In this document: positions 16,979 to 25,232 of the stretch, one piece after another
Position numbering within the stretch: position 1 is the stretch's first letter
Layout: each line of letters starts with the position of its first letter
Assembly: GCA_045807125.1 (NCBI GenBank)
Contig: JBJMHZ010000043.1
Span: 1 to 64,000 of the forward strand
Origin: JBJMHZ01 sp045807125
GTDB taxonomy: Bacteria > Actinomycetota > Actinomycetes > JAWWOL01
Reading direction: 5' to 3'
Length of the DNA: 64,000 nucleotides
The notes under the pieces: generated by a model
What the model saw: the letters and a program-made list of their open reading frames with translations, nothing else
Told to the model about the DNA's origin: nothing
Database searches by the model: none
Position numbers and translations under genes: made by a program

Positions 16979-18016
16979 CTACAGCCCGTTCCTCACGAAG
17001 TACTCGATCTTGGTCTGCGAGACGACGGGCGGCAGGTACCCGGTCCACGTCGACTGGTGGACGCCGCTCCTGGCCGCGGCCAGCGATGCCGACGAGCTGG
17101 CCAGCCGCCAGTCGCGCGCCAGCTTGTAGTCGAAGTAGACCAGGGCCTTGAAGCCCATGGCCGGTGCCGCGCTGAACATGCCGTTGATCCATGCCGGCTT
17201 GTATCGCCCGGTGGTGCTGCCGGCCTCGGCCACCATCATCGGCTTGTACGGCGCGAAGCTGCGGATGATCTTCTTGGTGGGGCCGAACAGCTCCTTGAAC
17301 CACAGCCAGCCGCCGTGGTCCTTGGTGCCGTAGTTGTAGCCGTCGATGCCGATCCAGTCGACCCACGTGCGCCCTGGCCACATCGGCTTCAGCGCGTACG
17401 AGCCCTTGAAGGCTCGGTTGGGGTTCCACATCCACTTCACGTTGGTGGCGCCGACGTTGCGGCCGATGGTCACGATATGGCGCCAGGCGGCGACGAACTT
17501 GGCCGACGTGTTGCCGTCGTGCCCGATCGCGTAGACCTCGGTGCAGTTCATCTCGGGCATCAGCCGGATGATGACCGGGTGGCCCCAGTCGCGGGCGCCG
17601 GCGAGCCAGCTGCGGATGTAGCCGTCCCACGACCCGTTCAGGATGTCGTCGAGGGGCGTCTTCGGCATCCACGCGATGATGGGCACGGCGCCGTCGTTGC
17701 GCATGTGCACCATCTGCGGGAAGCCGCGGGTGCGGTCCCAGCCGTGGAAGTAGCCGACCAGCGCCGAGTTGACGTTGAGCTGGTTCTCGGTGAGGTGGCG
17801 GGCGTCATCGTTGGGATCCAGCAAGCCGAACAGCACTGGATGGATGGTCGAGCGCAGCGCCATCGCGGGCGCGGGGCGCACGGCGGAGGGGGCAGGGGCG
17901 GCGGAGGCGGTGCGCCCGGCGCGGGCAGGGGCTGACGAGCCGATGTGCGCGGGAACGGCAACAGTGGCGAGCAGCGTAGCGCCGAGCAAGGCGACCGGAA
18001 GTCGGAGCGACGTCAT
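16979..18016 (-). CDS. Secreted GH26-like glycoside hydrolase
   Basis: The 345-residue product starts at ATG 18016, with GGGAAG upstream. It has a signal peptide (LRLPVALLGATLLATVAVPA), then an Ala/Pro-rich linker to about residue 50. The catalytic domain resembles GH26 beta-mannanases: the likely acid/base Glu is in IIRLMPEMNCTEVYA, aromatic WVDWIGIDGYNYG follows, and the likely nucleophile Glu is in MMVAEAGSTTG. The role may be cleavage of mannan or other beta-glycans outside the cell. Specificity cannot be told from sequence alone. Confidence 0.8.
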   Translation of the reverse strand: MTSLRLPVALLGATLLATVAVPAHIGSSAPARAGRTASAAPAPSAVRPAPAMALRSTIHPVLFGLLDPNDDARHLTENQLNVNSALVGYFHGWDRTRGFPQMVHMRNDGAVPIIAWMPKTPLDDILNGSWDGYIRSWLAGARDWGHPVIIRLMPEMNCTEVYAIGHDGNTSAKFVAAWRHIVTIGRNVGATNVKWMWNPNRAFKGSYALKPMWPGRTWVDWIGIDGYNYGTKDHGGWLWFKELFGPTKKIIRSFAPYKPMMVAEAGSTTGRYKPAWINGMFSAAPAMGFKALVYFDYKLARDWRLASSSASLAAARSGVHQSTWTGYLPPVVSQTKIEYFVRNGL

Positions 18017-18285
18017 GCGCTTCCCATCGGACGGGGACAGGACGGTCTTGAGCCCTCGGCAGGACGAATCCCGCACGCTCAGGACGGCCTCCCGTCGGCC
18101 GCCCCGCGAGGACCCGTCGGATAGTAGCGGGGCGAGCGCAGATAGCAAGAGAAGTGCGTCCGAATCATCACGAGTGAGTGGAATATACGTGGATCAGGCG
18201 CATGGGCTGGGCAATCGCCGCTCGGCACGGTAAGGTGACAGCAGTCGTAGTTCTCGTCAGTGCGTTCAGTGCTTCGTGCATCAGT

Positions 18286-18358
18286 GCCCGCGGGATTCTC
18301 ACGCGGGCGTTTTGCTTTCAGTACGAAAGCACCGCGGCGACGAGCCCCCACCGGGGGC
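18286..18358 (+). promoter_or_regulatory. Structured 5' leader of cold-shock gene (three hairpins)
   Basis: Three hairpins occur in a row: GCCCGCG/CGCGGGC (18286-18308) followed by GTTTTG, resembling a rho-independent terminator; GCTTTC/GAAAGC (18314-18330); and GCCCCC/GGGGGC (18344-18358). The Shine-Dalgarno AGGAG (18371-18375) follows. Cold-shock genes commonly have long regulatory leaders; attenuation or temperature-dependent folding is inference. Confidence 0.55.
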
Positions 18359-18380
18359 GTGCAAGCCAGCAGGAGACGAG

Positions 18381-18584
18381 ATGACGCAAGGCATCGTGAA
18401 GTGGTTCAACGGCGAGAAGGGCTACGGCTTCATCACGCCGGAGGGCGGGGGCAAGGACCTGTTCGTCCACTTCAGCGAGATCGTCGGCGACGGGTTCCGC
18501 AGCCTGAACGAGGGCGACCACGTCCAGTTCACCGAGGCTCCGGGGGCCAAGGGTCCCCAGGCCACCCAGGTGACGCGTGTCTGA
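18381..18584 (+). CDS. Cold-shock protein (CspA family)
   Basis: The 67-residue product is a single cold-shock OB-fold domain. RNP1 is KGYGFITP (residues 13-20), RNP2 is DLFVHFSEI (about 26-34), and the N-terminal GIVKWFNGEKG is typical. It binds single-stranded nucleic acid and acts as an RNA chaperone. AGGAGACGAG directly precedes the ATG. The gene is monocistronic: a long leader upstream and a terminator hairpin downstream. Confidence 0.96.
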   Translation: MTQGIVKWFNGEKGYGFITPEGGGKDLFVHFSEIVGDGFRSLNEGDHVQFTEAPGAKGPQATQVTRV

Positions 18585-18680
18585 CGCTCACCACCCCGTG
18601 CACGGCACGACCGTGCGCAGGCGCGCCGAGGACGAGCAGTACGGTCCCTGGCACGACTGACCGGTACGCCGCACGATCCT

Positions 18681-18715
18681 GAGAAGGCCCGCGAGCCCAG
18701 CTCGGGGCCCTTCTC
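18681..18715 (+). terminator. Terminator of the cold-shock gene
   Basis: GAGAAGG-CCC-CGAG pairs with CTCG-GGG-CCTTCTC, about 14 bp with two single-base bulges and a 5-nt loop. It lies about 100 bp downstream of the stop. Confidence 0.6.
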
Positions 18716-18757
18716 GGCGTCGCGGTGCGCCACGGTGGGCACGCGCGGTGCGGGAGA

Positions 18758-18763
18758 TAGGCT
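18758..18763 (+). promoter_or_regulatory. -10 box of leaderless thioesterase gene
   Basis: TAGGCT is followed by exactly 7 nt and then ATG 18771. It fixes the start codon over an upstream GTG at 18735. Confidence 0.6.
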
Positions 18764-18770
18764 GCGCGCG

Positions 18771-19313
18771 ATGGCGAAGACGCAGGGAGCAGCCGACGCA
18801 GCCGACTCGGGTGACGCGGGCGAGCCACGGCCGGTGTCGGCGACGCGCACGTCGCTCAGCCGCATCATGGCCGATCTCGACACCAACCTGCACGGCAACG
18901 TGCACGGCGGCGTCATCATGAAGCTGGTCGACGACGTGGCCGGCGTGGTCGCAGCCCGGCACTCGGGCGGGCGTGCGGTGACCGCGTCGATGGACGAGAT
19001 GGTCTTCCTGGTCGCGGTTCACGTGGGCGATCTGGTGCGGGCCTCGGCGCAGGTGAACTGGGCGGGGCGCAGCTCGATGGAGATCGGCGTGCGCATCACC
19101 GCCGAGCGCTGGGACGAGCTCGGCCCGGCCACCCACGTCGCGTCCGCGTACGTCGTCTACGTCGGCGTCGACGAGGACGAGCGGCCGCGGCGGGTGCCGC
19201 CGGTGCTGCCCGAGACCGCCGAGGACCACCGCCGCTTCCGCGAGGCCGGCATCCGGCGCGAGAGCCGGCTCGCCCGCAGGGAAGCGATCAGGCGGTCGCG
19301 AGAGCGGAGCTGA
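18771..19313 (+). CDS. Acyl-CoA thioesterase, hotdog fold
   Basis: The 180-residue product is a YciA/BACH-type hotdog thioesterase. LSRIMADLDTNLHGNVHGGVIMKLVDDVAG holds the active-site region with the conserved Asn/His-Gly and Asp, here split as NVHGGVIM and KLVDDVAG. TASMDEMVFL and GDLVRASAQVNWAGRSSMEI follow. It hydrolyses acyl-CoA to free acid and CoA in the cytosol. The first 30 residues are low-complexity. It lies 6 bp upstream of the TPR remnant on the same strand. Confidence 0.88.
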   Translation: MAKTQGAADAADSGDAGEPRPVSATRTSLSRIMADLDTNLHGNVHGGVIMKLVDDVAGVVAARHSGGRAVTASMDEMVFLVAVHVGDLVRASAQVNWAGRSSMEIGVRITAERWDELGPATHVASAYVVYVGVDEDERPRRVPPVLPETAEDHRRFREAGIRRESRLARREAIRRSRERS

Positions 19314-19319
19314 ACGACC

Positions 19320-19589
19320 GTGCCCCCCCGTGCCCCCGCCGTGCTCGCCGCCGCGCTGCTGGCCGATGACTACGCCGATGAGGCGGTGACCGCCTACGAG
19401 AAGGCGGCCGCGGCCCTCGAGTCGTACGGCGCCGGACGCCAAGCGGCCCTCGTGTGGCGCGAGCTGGCCGCCGTGCTCAAGACCATGGGCCGCGAGAGCG
19501 ACACGATCGTCGCGCTGGAGCGGGTGGCGATGATGCGTCCCTGTCAGTACTGCGTAACAGGACTCAGTCGATGCTGCGAGCGGGACTGA
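19320..19589 (+). pseudogene. Truncated TPR-containing regulator remnant
   Basis: The frame codes 89 residues from GTG 19320. Residues about 10-70 (DDYADEAVTAYEKAAAALES, GRQAALVWRELAAVLKTMGR, DTIVALERVAMM) resemble the last tetratricopeptide repeats of actinobacterial Xre/HTH-TPR regulators. No DNA-binding domain precedes it: the thioesterase stop is 6 bp upstream. The final residues (CQYCVTGLSRCCERD) look unrelated. It is most likely the 3' end of a lost regulator gene, though a small TPR protein cannot be excluded. Confidence 0.5.
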
Positions 19590-19605
19590 CGTACCGGACC
19601 GAAGG

Positions 19606-20787
19606 TCAGCGGAAGAGGTTGTCCAGCTCGCGCTGCCAGCGCAGCGCGACCGCGTCCTGAGTGAACCGTCGTACGCTCACCAGCGCTCGCTTGCCCATCG
19701 CCCGCCGCAGCTCGCCGTCGGCGATGACCCGCTGCAGCGCCTCGGCGAGGCTCGCCACGTTGCCGGACGTGACGACGAAGCCGTCGTCGCCGTCGGCGAT
19801 GATCTCGCGGATGCTGGGCGCGCAGTCGAAGGCGACGCACGGCACCCCCACCGACATCGCCTCGGCGAGCACCAGCGGCCAGCCCTCCGCCCGCGAGGGG
19901 AGCGCGAGGACCGACGATCCGGCGAGCGCCGCGGCAGCGTCGTCGGTGTGCCCCATGAAGGCGACCGAGCCCTCGATCCCGGCGTCCGACGCCTGCCGGC
20001 GCAGCGCGTCCTCCTCCGGCCCGCTGCCGTACAGGCGCAGCGTCCAGCCGGGATGGTCGCGGGCCACGAGCCGCCACGCCTCGACGAGCAGGTCGAAGCC
20101 CTTCTCGTGGGACAGCCGGCCGAGCCCGATGACGACCTTCGCGTCGAGGGACGACGTGCGGCCGGGCGCGATGGTGACCGGGTTGGGCATGGCGCCGGCA
20201 TTGCTCATGCCGTCGTTGGCCCACGCGTCGGCGTCGGCCTGGGTGAGCAGCAGCAGGCGGTCGGCCTGCGCGAAGTGCTTCTTGACCCGGGCGTAGCGCG
20301 TCGTCGCCTTGGACGCCGCGTACGACTCGTGACTCATCCCGATGACCGGCATGCCGTGCCGGTCGGCTGCGGCGACCCACTCCATTGCCCACACCTGCGG
20401 GCAGACGATGACGCCACCGGGGGCGGCCGTCGACAGCAGCCTGGACAGCGAGGAGGCGCCCCTGCGCACCCAGGCCCGGCGCCGGGCGTTGCGCAGCACC
20501 GCACCCGGCCGGTAGCGCCGCCACCATCTGCCGTGGACGGGGCCGGGCGGGCGGCGCTCGTGCAGGACGTGCGTCTCGTACGTGGCGTCGTCGTACGCGT
20601 GCACCTCGTCGGGGTGCGTGATGCCGACGAGCCGCACGCGGTGCCCCAGTCCGGTCAGCATCGCGGCGAGGATGCGGGCGAATCGCTGCACACCACCCAG
20701 GCCCTCGACGTCGTTGCACACGATGAAGACGTCGCGCGCGGTCACGGCCACGCCGTCAGGCTCGGCCACGCCGTCGGGCTCGGTCAT
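19606..20787 (-). CDS. Glycosyltransferase family 4
   Basis: The 393-residue product has the GT-B fold of GT4 enzymes: EGLGGVQRFARILAAML near the N-terminus, VVIGLGRLSHEKGFDLLVEA at the start of the nucleotide-binding domain (about 218-237), and the E-x7-E motif region SRAEGWPLVLAEAMSVGVP. It would transfer a sugar from an NDP-sugar to a surface glycan precursor in the cytosol. It overlaps the upstream GT2-TagF gene by 4 bp and forms the end of that operon. The N-terminus has an in-frame EPDGVA duplication from an 18-bp tandem repeat at 20747-20782. Confidence 0.9.
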   Translation of the reverse strand: MTEPDGVAEPDGVAVTARDVFIVCNDVEGLGGVQRFARILAAMLTGLGHRVRLVGITHPDEVHAYDDATYETHVLHERRPPGPVHGRWWRRYRPGAVLRNARRRAWVRRGASSLSRLLSTAAPGGVIVCPQVWAMEWVAAADRHGMPVIGMSHESYAASKATTRYARVKKHFAQADRLLLLTQADADAWANDGMSNAGAMPNPVTIAPGRTSSLDAKVVIGLGRLSHEKGFDLLVEAWRLVARDHPGWTLRLYGSGPEEDALRRQASDAGIEGSVAFMGHTDDAAAALAGSSVLALPSRAEGWPLVLAEAMSVGVPCVAFDCAPSIREIIADGDDGFVVTSGNVASLAEALQRVIADGELRRAMGKRALVSVRRFTQDAVALRWQRELDNLFR

Positions 20788-23672
20788 GCGCCGGCCGCCT
20801 TGCCCGCGCCGAAGAAGCGGTCGACGACCCGCTCGGCGGCGTGCCCGTCGTCGTACTCGGCGAAGCGCTTGACGAAGCGGGCGTAGCGGTCGGCGTAGCT
20901 AGCGGTCCACCCGTCGCTGTCGCGGACGGCGTCGATCAGCTCGTCGGAGGTGGTCACCAGGGGCCCCGGCGCGACGTCGGCGAGGTCGACGTAGGTGCCG
21001 CGGGTGGCACCCACGTAGTCGTCGTAGTCGTAGGTGAAGAAGACCATCGGCCGGCGGGTCACCGCGAAGTCGAACATCACCGACGAGTAGTCGGTCACCA
21101 GCAGGTCGGCGACGGCGAGCAGCTCGCTGACGTCGTGCACCGACGACGCGTTGCGCACGCAGGCGCCGTAGCGGGGTGGCACCGCGTAGCGGTCGAGGTA
21201 GTGCGGGCGGACGAGCAGCAGGTGGGTGTCGCCGAGCTCGGCTGCGAACCGGTCGAGGTCGATCGGCATCTGGAAGCGCCGCCTGCCGCCGGACGCGCCC
21301 TCGCGGAACGTCGGCGCGTACAGCACGATGCGCCGGTCGGTGGGCAGGCCGAGGGCGGCCAGCCGCTCGCCGCGCCCCCCCGGCGCCGCGGCGGTCACCA
21401 GCACGTCGTTGCGTGGATAGCCGTAGCGCAGCGGCTCGGCCCGCGCGCGGAAGGCCGGCAGCAGCGTCTCGACGTCATGCTCGCAGCGGACGAGGAAGTA
21501 GTCCCAGCGGTCGGCCTGGCGCTGAAGGGCGTCAAGCTCGTCCTTGGACGACCGCTTCACGCTAGGGACGTCGAACCCCATCACCTTGAGCGCGGTGCCG
21601 TGCCACGTCTGGACGTAGGTCTGCTCGGGGCGCTTCACCACCATCGGCGGGAGCCCGGCGTTGTCGACCCAGTGCTCGGCCGTTGCGAGCGCGACGAGGT
21701 AGCGCCAGCTGTAGCGGCGCACGAGAGTGGCGTCGGCGGGGAAGCCCTGCGGGCTGCCGGCGTAGCCCCAGATGCACTCGTACGGCAGGCCCCTGGCCCG
21801 GATCTCCTCGTAGATGCGCCGTGGGCTGTCGCTGTACTGCTTGCCGAGGTGCGACTCGAAGACGATGCGGCCGCGCCTGATCGGCAGCCGCACGAGCGCT
21901 CGCTCGTAGACGGCGCGCTTGACGTGCGGATCGTTCGGCAGCTTGCGGGCGGCCTCGGCGAGCCGGACGGCGAGCTGACGGGCCTTGGTCCCGCGCTCGG
22001 TCGCGAGGACCGTCCCGGTGGCCCGGCGCGCCGAGCGCGCGGCCGGGTTGCCGGCGGTGAGCTTGAAGGCGAGGTTGCCGTTGGTCGTCACGTACGTCTC
22101 GAGCAGGTCACCGCCGAGGGCGCCGGTGAGCGTGCGGATCGGGACGGTCAGCCCGGCGTGCCGCTCGCGGTCGGCGGTGAGCGTCGACACGTTGCGGTCG
22201 GCGCCGACCGTGATGCGCATGACGACGTCCCACACCGAGTTGCGCAGGCCGCTCGAGCGCACCACGTCGTTCATGCGCACGCGGGCCCGCCACCGGATGG
22301 TGTCGCCGTCGTGCGCGACCAGCTCGGCGGGCACGAACGCCCGCTGCTTGCCGCGCTGGCGCCGGTTCTTGAAGCCCAGCTCGAGGCGGAAGCCATCGCG
22401 GGGAATGCGGTCGAGCTGGTTGAGGATCTCGCCCTCGAGGAGCAGTGCCTCGCCGTCGGCCTCGACTCTCGTGAGCCGATCGTAGAGGTGCAGCTTCTGC
22501 AGCGGGGCGGAGTGCAGGCCGAGCTCGGTCACGTCGAGGTAGCGGCGGCCCTCCTCGGTGTCGAGGTAGCGGTCGGTCCAGTAGACCCGGCCGTCGCGGA
22601 GCACCAGCCGGGTCGAGAGCTTCTCGGACCGGTTGAGGTAGTCGACCGCTGACAGCACGCCGGCGAGATCGCGCTGCCGGGTCATGAACGCCGCGATCGC
22701 CAGCACCGGGCTGATCTCGTCGAGGATCGTCGGGTCGATCGTGTCGAGGTAGTCCCCGGCGAGGCGCAGGAAGTCCTGCTGGTACGCGGCGTTGCGGTCC
22801 GGCAGCTCGTTCAGGTAGAGCCGGAGGTCGTGCCGGAGGAAGCGGGAGTCCTTCACCCGCCTGATGTCCGGCGTGCCGCCCTCGTCGAGCAGCTCGTCGA
22901 TCAGCCGGTGGACGCGGATGCGGTCGGAGAAGTTCTTGAACTCGTGGCGCCGGTTGGTGATGGACAGCGTCGGCGCCTTGGTGGTGACGTACCACCGGTA
23001 GACGATGTGCGGGATGACCGCGATGCCGTGGGCGGCGAGGTTTGCGCGGGTGGTGAAGACGCTGTCCTCGTACAGCACGCCCTCGGGGAACCGGATGTCG
23101 TTGTCGAGCAGGAACTGCCGCCGGTAGCAGCGGCTCGTCGAGAGCATGTCGTCGAACAGCTCCGGGTAGTCGCGGATCGACGCGTAGACGCCGGAGCGCT
23201 GATAGACGTGCTTGAACCACCGCGTCGTCCTGTGGTGCCGGTCGAGGTGCACGCGGACGATCTGCCCGGCCACCATGTCGACGCCGGTGTCCTCGGCAGT
23301 GACGAGCATCGTCTTGCACGCATGCCGGTCGAGCTCGTCGTCGCTGTCGAGGAACATCACGTAGCGACCGCGGGCGCTCTCGATGCCGACGTTGCGCGGG
23401 CGGCTGCACCCGCCGCTGTTCTCCGGCAGCCGGACGATCCGGATGCGCTCGGGGCGCTCCGCCGCGAGCCGCTGCGCCACCGCCGGCGTGTCGTCGGTGC
23501 TCGCGTCGTCGACGATGACGATCTCGAGGTTGCGCAGGGTCTGCGCGAGCACCGATCCGACCGCGCGCGGCAGGTTGCGGGCGTCGTTGTAGACGATGAC
23601 GACGACGCTGACGTCGGGATCATCGGCGTGCTGCGGCACGGGCCTCCTCGGCGGCTCGCTCGGCTGGCTCAC
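20784..23672 (-). CDS. Fused GT2 glycosyltransferase and TagF/TagB-like glycerophosphotransferase
   Basis: This 962-residue bifunctional enzyme has an N-terminal GT2 domain (about 20-250: VSVVVIVYNDARNLPRAV, VDDASTDDTP, FLDSDDELD, GVLYEDSVF). A beta-rich middle follows (about 380-590). The C-terminal CDP-glycerol:poly(glycerophosphate) transferase domain (about 610-950) shows YVQTWHGTALKVMG, RIVLYAPTFREG, LLVRPHYLDR, LLVTDYSSVMFDFA and PMVFFTYDYDDY. TagF-type enzymes polymerise glycerol- or ribitol-phosphate from CDP-polyols onto lipid carriers at the inner membrane. It lies between the GT4 and LCP genes, so it is the core of a teichoic-acid-like pathway. The GT2 and middle parts are paralogous to the gene at 36211. 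Confidence 0.92.
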   Translation of the reverse strand: MSQPSEPPRRPVPQHADDPDVSVVVIVYNDARNLPRAVGSVLAQTLRNLEIVIVDDASTDDTPAVAQRLAAERPERIRIVRLPENSGGCSRPRNVGIESARGRYVMFLDSDDELDRHACKTMLVTAEDTGVDMVAGQIVRVHLDRHHRTTRWFKHVYQRSGVYASIRDYPELFDDMLSTSRCYRRQFLLDNDIRFPEGVLYEDSVFTTRANLAAHGIAVIPHIVYRWYVTTKAPTLSITNRRHEFKNFSDRIRVHRLIDELLDEGGTPDIRRVKDSRFLRHDLRLYLNELPDRNAAYQQDFLRLAGDYLDTIDPTILDEISPVLAIAAFMTRQRDLAGVLSAVDYLNRSEKLSTRLVLRDGRVYWTDRYLDTEEGRRYLDVTELGLHSAPLQKLHLYDRLTRVEADGEALLLEGEILNQLDRIPRDGFRLELGFKNRRQRGKQRAFVPAELVAHDGDTIRWRARVRMNDVVRSSGLRNSVWDVVMRITVGADRNVSTLTADRERHAGLTVPIRTLTGALGGDLLETYVTTNGNLAFKLTAGNPAARSARRATGTVLATERGTKARQLAVRLAEAARKLPNDPHVKRAVYERALVRLPIRRGRIVFESHLGKQYSDSPRRIYEEIRARGLPYECIWGYAGSPQGFPADATLVRRYSWRYLVALATAEHWVDNAGLPPMVVKRPEQTYVQTWHGTALKVMGFDVPSVKRSSKDELDALQRQADRWDYFLVRCEHDVETLLPAFRARAEPLRYGYPRNDVLVTAAAPGGRGERLAALGLPTDRRIVLYAPTFREGASGGRRRFQMPIDLDRFAAELGDTHLLLVRPHYLDRYAVPPRYGACVRNASSVHDVSELLAVADLLVTDYSSVMFDFAVTRRPMVFFTYDYDDYVGATRGTYVDLADVAPGPLVTTSDELIDAVRDSDGWTASYADRYARFVKRFAEYDDGHAAERVVDRFFGAGKAAGA

Positions 23673-23678
23673 CGTTGC

Positions 23679-25145
23679 CTACGCACAAGGATCGTCGGCT
23701 GCGGTGCTGGTCGGTACGGACGGCTTGCTGCTGCCGCTGGTCGGCGCCACGCTGACCGCCTGCACGCCGGCGTAGCTGCTGCCCAGCACGACGACGATGC
23801 CGCTGCCGCCGCTCGGGTCGGGCTGGAGCGTCGCGTCGGGCAGCGCCGCCTTCACGGTCTGCGCGGCCGCCACCTGCCCGGTGCCGTACCGGATCACGGT
23901 GCGGGCGTAGCCGTGGTTGTCGGCATTGCCTGCGGGGCCGACCCGGAAACCGCCGGCCTGCAACGCCGCGCTCACCCGCCCCGCGAGGCCACCGGTCGAC
24001 GTGCCGTTCAGCACCCGCACCGAGACCTGCGAGGGCGGCACGGTGGGGCGGTGGACCTTGAACGTGGCGGCGTTGATCGGCCGATCGTGGTTGACGGCGC
24101 CGAACAGGCCGCTCGCCAGCCCGCTGTCCCACAGCACGGTGGAGCCGACCCCGCCCGGCCGGTAGTCGGTGTCGGCGAGCGGGACGGTCGTGAAGGTGAC
24201 GTGCTTGGGGTCGAGGTGGCGCATCGTCAGCGCGAGCGTGCGCAGGTCGCCGACGCTGAGCTCGCGGTCGACGTGGACGGCGGCAAGCGCGGCGTTGAGG
24301 AAGTTGTCGAGCTTGCCGGGGTCGAGCAGGATACCGAGGCTCAGCGCCTTGCGCAGCATCGCGCCGAGGAACTGCTGCTGGCGCTTGATGCGGCCGAGGT
24401 CGCTGCCGTCGCCGAGGGTGTACCTGGCCCGGACGAACGCGAGGCCCTGCACGCCGCCGACGTGGCTGTGCCCGGCCTTCAGGTGCAGGCCGCTCTTGGG
24501 ATCGTTGGCCGGCTTCGCCAGGCAGACGTCGACGCCGCCGAGCGCGTCGACCATCTTGGCGAAGCCCAGCACGTTGATCTCGACGTAGTGGTCGATGCGG
24601 ATGCCGGTGGCGCGCTCCACCGTCGCGATGGTGAGCCGCGGGCCGCCGTACGAGTACGCCGCGTTGAGCTTGTTGTGCAGCGCCGGGTGCCGCCGGCCCT
24701 GCGCGTCGGTGTAGGCCGGGATCTGCACGTAGGAGTCGCGGGGCAGGCTGATGAGCACCGCGCGGTTCCGCTGCTTCGAGACGTGCAGGATGATCATCGT
24801 GTCGGAGCGCCGGCCGGCGTCGTGCCCGAGGTGGTACTTGCGCTGGTCGGCCTTGCTGAGCTGGTCGCGGTTGTCCGAGCCGACCAGGAGGAAGTTCTCC
24901 GAGCCGGCGGCGCTCTGAGCCGGGCGGTCGGTGCCGGAGGGAAAGACGTTGTCGATCCGGCGCAGCTTGCCGGCGTAGTGCTGGAACCCGAGGTAGGCCG
25001 TCCCGCTCAGCACGACGACGACGACCGAGAGCGCGGCGGCGAGCGCCTGGAGCGGGCGCACCCACGGCGGTCGCGTGGCCGGTGCCGGTTGCGGAGCCGT
25101 CGCCGGTGCCGCGGCACGCCGGCCGGTGCCGCTCTGGTGGGCCAT
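23679..25145 (-). CDS. LytR-CpsA-Psr (LCP) family protein with LytR_C domain
   Basis: The 488-residue product has a Pro/Ala-rich cytoplasmic tail, one membrane helix (about 30-52), and the LCP catalytic domain: RSDTMIILHVS, LISLPRDSYVQIP, NAAYSYGGP, VDALGGVDVCL and FVRARYTLGDGSDLGRIKRQQ. A LytR_C domain with VRVLNGTSTGGLAGRV (about 360-450) and a Ser/Thr tail ending in Cys follow. LCP enzymes transfer undecaprenyl-linked glycopolymers, including teichoic acids, to peptidoglycan outside the membrane. ATG 25145 is supported by TAGACT 6 nt upstream. It lies 6 bp upstream of the TagF-like gene. Confidence 0.95.
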   Translation of the reverse strand: MAHQSGTGRRAAAPATAPQPAPATRPPWVRPLQALAAALSVVVVVLSGTAYLGFQHYAGKLRRIDNVFPSGTDRPAQSAAGSENFLLVGSDNRDQLSKADQRKYHLGHDAGRRSDTMIILHVSKQRNRAVLISLPRDSYVQIPAYTDAQGRRHPALHNKLNAAYSYGGPRLTIATVERATGIRIDHYVEINVLGFAKMVDALGGVDVCLAKPANDPKSGLHLKAGHSHVGGVQGLAFVRARYTLGDGSDLGRIKRQQQFLGAMLRKALSLGILLDPGKLDNFLNAALAAVHVDRELSVGDLRTLALTMRHLDPKHVTFTTVPLADTDYRPGGVGSTVLWDSGLASGLFGAVNHDRPINAATFKVHRPTVPPSQVSVRVLNGTSTGGLAGRVSAALQAGGFRVGPAGNADNHGYARTVIRYGTGQVAAAQTVKAALPDATLQPDPSGGSGIVVVLGSSYAGVQAVSVAPTSGSSKPSVPTSTAADDPCA

Positions 25146-25151
25146 CCGTTG

Positions 25152-25157
25152 AGTCTA
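25152..25157 (-). promoter_or_regulatory. -10 box of leaderless LCP gene
   Basis: Minus-strand TAGACT is followed by 6 nt and then ATG 25145. It probably drives the LCP, GT2-TagF and GT4 operon. Confidence 0.55.
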
Positions 25158-25232
25158 TCGTGGGTGTGACCTGCGACCGGCTCGTCGAGCGCCGCCCCGA
25201 CGTGTCGCCGCCCGGCGAGAGAGGTGCACTGC

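Noticed and set aside
20747..20782. 18-bp tandem duplication at the GT4 N-terminus as a functional element
   Set aside because: It is a simple in-frame slippage duplication (EPDGVA twice) in a disordered leader; noted only in the gene entry.
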